From an uncultured Lachnospiraceae bacterium (lineage in GTDB: Bacteria; Bacillota; Clostridia; Lachnospirales; Lachnospiraceae): a stretch of 8,711 bases of DNA. Location of the stretch: the NCBI GenBank assembly GCA_910585935.1, contig CAJUHN010000169.1:1-8711 (forward strand), in the 5' to 3' direction. Positions 6,366 through 8,711 of this stretch are shown here, piece by piece; positions within the stretch are counted from its first letter, which is position 1, and each line of letters starts with the position of its first letter. The notes under the pieces are model-generated. The model was not told the DNA's origin. It saw only the letters and a list, made by a program, of their open reading frames with translations, and did not search any database. Both the position numbers and the translations under genes were made by a program.

Positions 6366-6950
6366 ATGAAGAAAGCAAAAAATTTTAGGGGAATTATATT
6401 AGTTATTTTGGTTATTGCGTTAGGAATGACTGTTTATACGTATTCATTGAATAAAGGTACTCTTACTCCAACAGAGAAAAACTCTGAAGACGAAGCAGGA
6501 AAGTTAGCGAGCAGAAACTTAGAAACAGACTATCCTAATACGCCCCGGAAAGTAATAGAATATTACAGTCAAATTATGAAATGTTTTTATGGAGAAGAAC
6601 TAAGTGAGGAAATATTAAAAAAATTAGTACAACAGACAAGGTTGTTGTATGATGAAGAATTATTAGCACAGAATCCAGAAGAAGATGCATTAAAACAGAC
6701 CAAAGATTATATTGAGGAATTTAGGGAAAATAACAACAAGATAACAGAATATATTATTGAGGACAGTAAGGATATCGAGTATTATACAAAAGATGATGCT
6801 AGTTATGCTATCGTGACAACTGCATATTTCACACGCGACAAATCAGGAGCATCCAAAACATATGAAGATTATCTTTTGAGAAAAGATAAAGACGGAAATT
6901 GGAAGATATTAGGGTGGGAATTAACAGAGAAAGCATCAGAGGAAGAATAG
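6366..6950 (+). CDS. Membrane-anchored extracytoplasmic protein, DUF6715-like
   Basis: The 194-residue protein starts MKKAKNFRG and has one hydrophobic helix at about residues 9-27 with no signal peptidase or lipobox motif, so it is probably a single-pass anchor with an outside domain. An acidic, low-complexity link (about 36-48) leads to a folded region. It contains NLETDYPNTPRKVIEYYSQI, MKCFYGEELSEE and a strand-rich end with WKILGWELT. This pattern resembles proteins I recall as DUF6715 in Lachnospiraceae, of unknown function. AAAGG at 6351-6355 lies 10 bases before the ATG. The gap to tsaD is nine bases, so both are probably on one transcript. Nothing visible ties it to t6A synthesis, and it may simply be co-transcribed. 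The family name is from memory and moderately sure. Confidence 0.85.
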   Translation: MKKAKNFRGIILVILVIALGMTVYTYSLNKGTLTPTEKNSEDEAGKLASRNLETDYPNTPRKVIEYYSQIMKCFYGEELSEEILKKLVQQTRLLYDEELLAQNPEEDALKQTKDYIEEFRENNNKITEYIIEDSKDIEYYTKDDASYAIVTTAYFTRDKSGASKTYEDYLLRKDKDGNWKILGWELTEKASEEE

Positions 6951-6959
6951 GGAAAAGAA

Positions 6960-7979
6960 ATGGAAGATATTATTATATTGGCAATAGAAAGTTCTTGTGA
7001 TGAAACAGCAGCAGCAGTGGTGAGGAATGGAAGAGAAGTTTTGTCCAATATCATTTCCTCACAAATCGCATTGCATACGGTGTATGGAGGAGTAGTTCCA
7101 GAAATAGCTTCTAGAAAACATATCGAAAAAATAAATCAAGTGATAGAAACAGCGCTTTTAGAGGCTAAATTAACTTTAGATGATATCACGGCAGTAGGTG
7201 TTACCTATGGACCGGGGCTGGTGGGCGCTTTATTGGTAGGGGTAGCAGAGGCAAAAGCGATATGTTATGCGAAGAAATTACCTTTAATAGGAGTACATCA
7301 TATTGAAGGTCATGTGTCTGCTAATTTTATTGAAAATAAAGAGTTAGAACCTCCATTTATGTGTTTAATTGTATCAGGAGGTCATACACATTTAGTAGTA
7401 GTGAAAGATTATGGACAGTATGAAATCATAGGAAGGACAAGAGATGATGCGGCAGGAGAGGCATTTGATAAAGTGGCCAGAGCGGTAGGGCTTGGTTATC
7501 CGGGAGGACCTAAGATAGATAAGCTGGCGAAAGAGGGAAATCCCTATGCGATTGATTTTCCGCGCGCTCATATAGATGGAGCGGATTATGATTTCAGTTT
7601 CAGTGGGGTAAAATCGGCTGTTCTCAATTATTTGAATGGAGCGCAGATGAAAGGAATAGAAGTGAATAAAGCAGATTTAGTAGCTTCCTTTCAGGCTTCT
7701 ATTGTAGATGTTTTAGTGGAACATGCAATAAATGCTACAAAGGAATATCATATGGATAAATTAGCGATTGCAGGGGGAGTGGCATCTAATTCTGCTCTTC
7801 GCAGCGCGATGAAAGAGGCATGTGAAAAAAATGGAATACAATTTTTTTATCCATCTCCTATTTTCTGTACAGATAACGCCGCGATGATAGGGGCAGCAGC
7901 TTATTATGAATATCAAAAGGGAACTAGACATGGATGGGATTTAAATGCAGTTGCAAATTTAAAACTGGGAGAAAGATAA
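6960..7979 (+). CDS. tsaD: tRNA threonylcarbamoyltransferase TsaD
   Basis: TsaD is the catalytic subunit that moves threonylcarbamoyl from its AMP form to N6 of A37 in tRNAs reading ANN codons. It works with TsaB and TsaE, both encoded upstream in this window. The 339-residue length is standard. Motifs in order are AIESSCDETAAAV near the N-terminus, YGPGLVGALLVG, the metal-binding HHIEGH (113-118, ligands expected at H114 and H118), SGGHTHLV, the FSFSGVKSAV segment, GGVASNSALR and FCTDNAAMIGAA with metal ligand D305. The start ATG 6960 has AGGGA (6949-6953) at a six-base spacer, overlapping the stop of the gene before. The stop is two bases before the ispD GTG. No key residue is missing, and the assignment is secure. 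Confidence 0.98.
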   Translation: MEDIIILAIESSCDETAAAVVRNGREVLSNIISSQIALHTVYGGVVPEIASRKHIEKINQVIETALLEAKLTLDDITAVGVTYGPGLVGALLVGVAEAKAICYAKKLPLIGVHHIEGHVSANFIENKELEPPFMCLIVSGGHTHLVVVKDYGQYEIIGRTRDDAAGEAFDKVARAVGLGYPGGPKIDKLAKEGNPYAIDFPRAHIDGADYDFSFSGVKSAVLNYLNGAQMKGIEVNKADLVASFQASIVDVLVEHAINATKEYHMDKLAIAGGVASNSALRSAMKEACEKNGIQFFYPSPIFCTDNAAMIGAAAYYEYQKGTRHGWDLNAVANLKLGER

Positions 7980-7981
7980 CT

Positions 7982-8677
7982 GTGGGAAATCAAAAGGTAT
8001 GTGCTATTGTCTTAGCAGCAGGACAGGGGAAGAGGATGAAAAGCAGTGTACAAAAACAATATATGCTTTTAAAAGAACATCCTATTTTATATTATTCGTT
8101 AAAAGCTTTTGAAGATAGAGAGGAAATCGAAAAGATTGTTTTAGTGGTGGGAAAAGGAGAGATTTCTTATTGCAGAAGAGAAATTGTAGAAAATCATGGA
8201 TTTCAGAAAGTTACAGATATCATAGAGGGCGGAAAAGAGAGATATCATTCTGTCTATGAAGGGCTTAAGAGTTTAAAAGAGGAATGTGATTATGTTTTGA
8301 TTCATGATGGCGCTAGACCTTTTATCACAGAGGAAATGATCATAAATGTGATAGAGAGTGTGAAGAAGTATGGAGCTTGTGCTGTTGGGATGCCTGTAAA
8401 GGATACGATTAAGATGGTGAATGAAGAGGATTTTTGTGTGCATACGCCAGAACGTGCAAAAGTCTGGGCAATGCAGACACCACAGGCATTTGAATATAAA
8501 ATAATAAAGTCTGCTTATGATAAATTAATGCAGAAAGAAATTATGGTGACAGATGATGCTATGGTAGTGGAACAATTTATGAATATACCAGTGAAATTAA
8601 TAAAAGGTACATATGAGAATATTAAAATTACTACACAAGAAGATTGGAAGATAGCAGAGGTTTTGATGGAGGGGTGA
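7982..8677 (+). CDS. ispD: 2-C-methyl-D-erythritol 4-phosphate cytidylyltransferase IspD
   Basis: IspD joins CTP and methylerythritol phosphate to give CDP-methylerythritol, the third step of the MEP route to isoprenoids. The start is set at GTG 7982, giving 231 residues, the normal family size. GGGAG at 7967-7971 lies 10 bases upstream. An in-frame ATG at 7934 would lie deep inside tsaD and add 16 unrelated residues. Motifs with this numbering are the nucleotide-binding LAAGQGKRM (11-19, with R18), K25, HDGARPF (108-114), QTPQ (165-168), TDDA (190-193) and NIKIT with K215. All expected catalytic positions are present. It follows tsaD after two bases and is presumably translated from the same message. 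It shares no pathway with the tRNA genes. Confidence 0.95.
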   Translation: MGNQKVCAIVLAAGQGKRMKSSVQKQYMLLKEHPILYYSLKAFEDREEIEKIVLVVGKGEISYCRREIVENHGFQKVTDIIEGGKERYHSVYEGLKSLKEECDYVLIHDGARPFITEEMIINVIESVKKYGACAVGMPVKDTIKMVNEEDFCVHTPERAKVWAMQTPQAFEYKIIKSAYDKLMQKEIMVTDDAMVVEQFMNIPVKLIKGTYENIKITTQEDWKIAEVLMEG

Positions 8678-8711
8678 TGTTGTTTGAGGGAAAGTTCGTT
8701 GGGGTGGGGGG
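8677..8711 (+). other. Possible start of a further gene, cut by the window edge
   Basis: GGAGGGG at 8668-8674 sits at the end of ispD and could serve a following gene. Three starts are possible: ATG 8677 (MLFEGKFVGVG, overlapping the ispD stop as TGATG but very close to the purine run), TTG 8680 in the same frame, or TTG 8684 in another frame (then RESSLGWG). Only 28-35 bases are available, so neither frame nor product can be decided. The last bases are very G-rich. Confidence 0.25.

Noticed and set aside
2525..7054. Minus-strand open frames within the genes (for example 2525-2743, 3949-4269, 5317-5535, 6026-6253, 6869-7054)
   Set aside because: They lie opposite well-recognised + strand genes, have low-complexity or hydrophobic shadow composition and no recognisable family.
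7934..7981. ATG 7934 as the ispD start, overlapping tsaD
   Set aside because: The extra 16 residues are tsaD codons read in another frame. GTG 7982 has a ribosome binding site and gives the normal IspD length.
1..8711. CRISPR array, tRNA or rRNA genes, prophage or transposase
   Set aside because: No regularly spaced direct repeats, no cloverleaf or rRNA-like sequence, and no recombinase or transposase frame was seen on either strand. The only repeat family is the palindromic element at the left.

Overview
The window looks like a chromosomal segment of a low-GC Gram-positive anaerobe of the Clostridia, most likely Lachnospiraceae. This is inferred from AT-rich codon use (tta, aga, ata), strong GGAGG-type ribosome binding sites, and a gene set I associate with that family: a TsaB-RimI fusion, a YcxB-like protein, a DUF6715-like protein and an unusual RNase Z. 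No tool was run, so species-level placement is not possible. All recognised genes lie on the + strand.

Layout. Positions 1-402 hold two inverted copies of a structured intergenic repeat. The left copy is cut by the window edge. They flank a short unique stretch that contains what may be the last codons of a broken or unseen gene. An extended -10 promoter (463-471) follows and drives a tight four-gene run: tex (516-2657), a YcxB-like membrane protein (2669-3157), tsaE (3159-3602) and a tsaB-rimI fusion (3603-4745). A clear intrinsic terminator at 4791-4830 closes it. Next comes a single small zinc-ribbon gene (5027-5275). A promoter framed by a long inverted repeat then precedes an RNase Z-like gene (5357-6277). 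The last run is a membrane-anchored DUF6715-like protein (6366-6950), tsaD (6960-7979) and ispD (7982-8677). Another reading frame may begin at the right edge.

How the genes fit together. TsaE, TsaB and TsaD form the complex that transfers threonylcarbamoyl to A37 of ANN-decoding tRNAs. The partner TsaC/Sua5, which makes threonylcarbamoyl-AMP, is not in the window. RimI, fused to TsaB here, acetylates a protein N-terminus. RNase Z matures tRNA 3' ends, so tRNA maturation and modification is the main theme. IspD belongs to the MEP isoprenoid pathway and Tex is a conserved nucleic-acid-binding protein.

The most interesting non-coding signal is the repeat at 249-402. Almost all of it can fold into one long hairpin with a GTAA (GNRA-type) tip. 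The inverted partial copy changes the tip stem but keeps the loop, and the two partner bases still visible have changed so as to keep pairing. Several start sites differ from the longest open frame, and these are argued in each entry.
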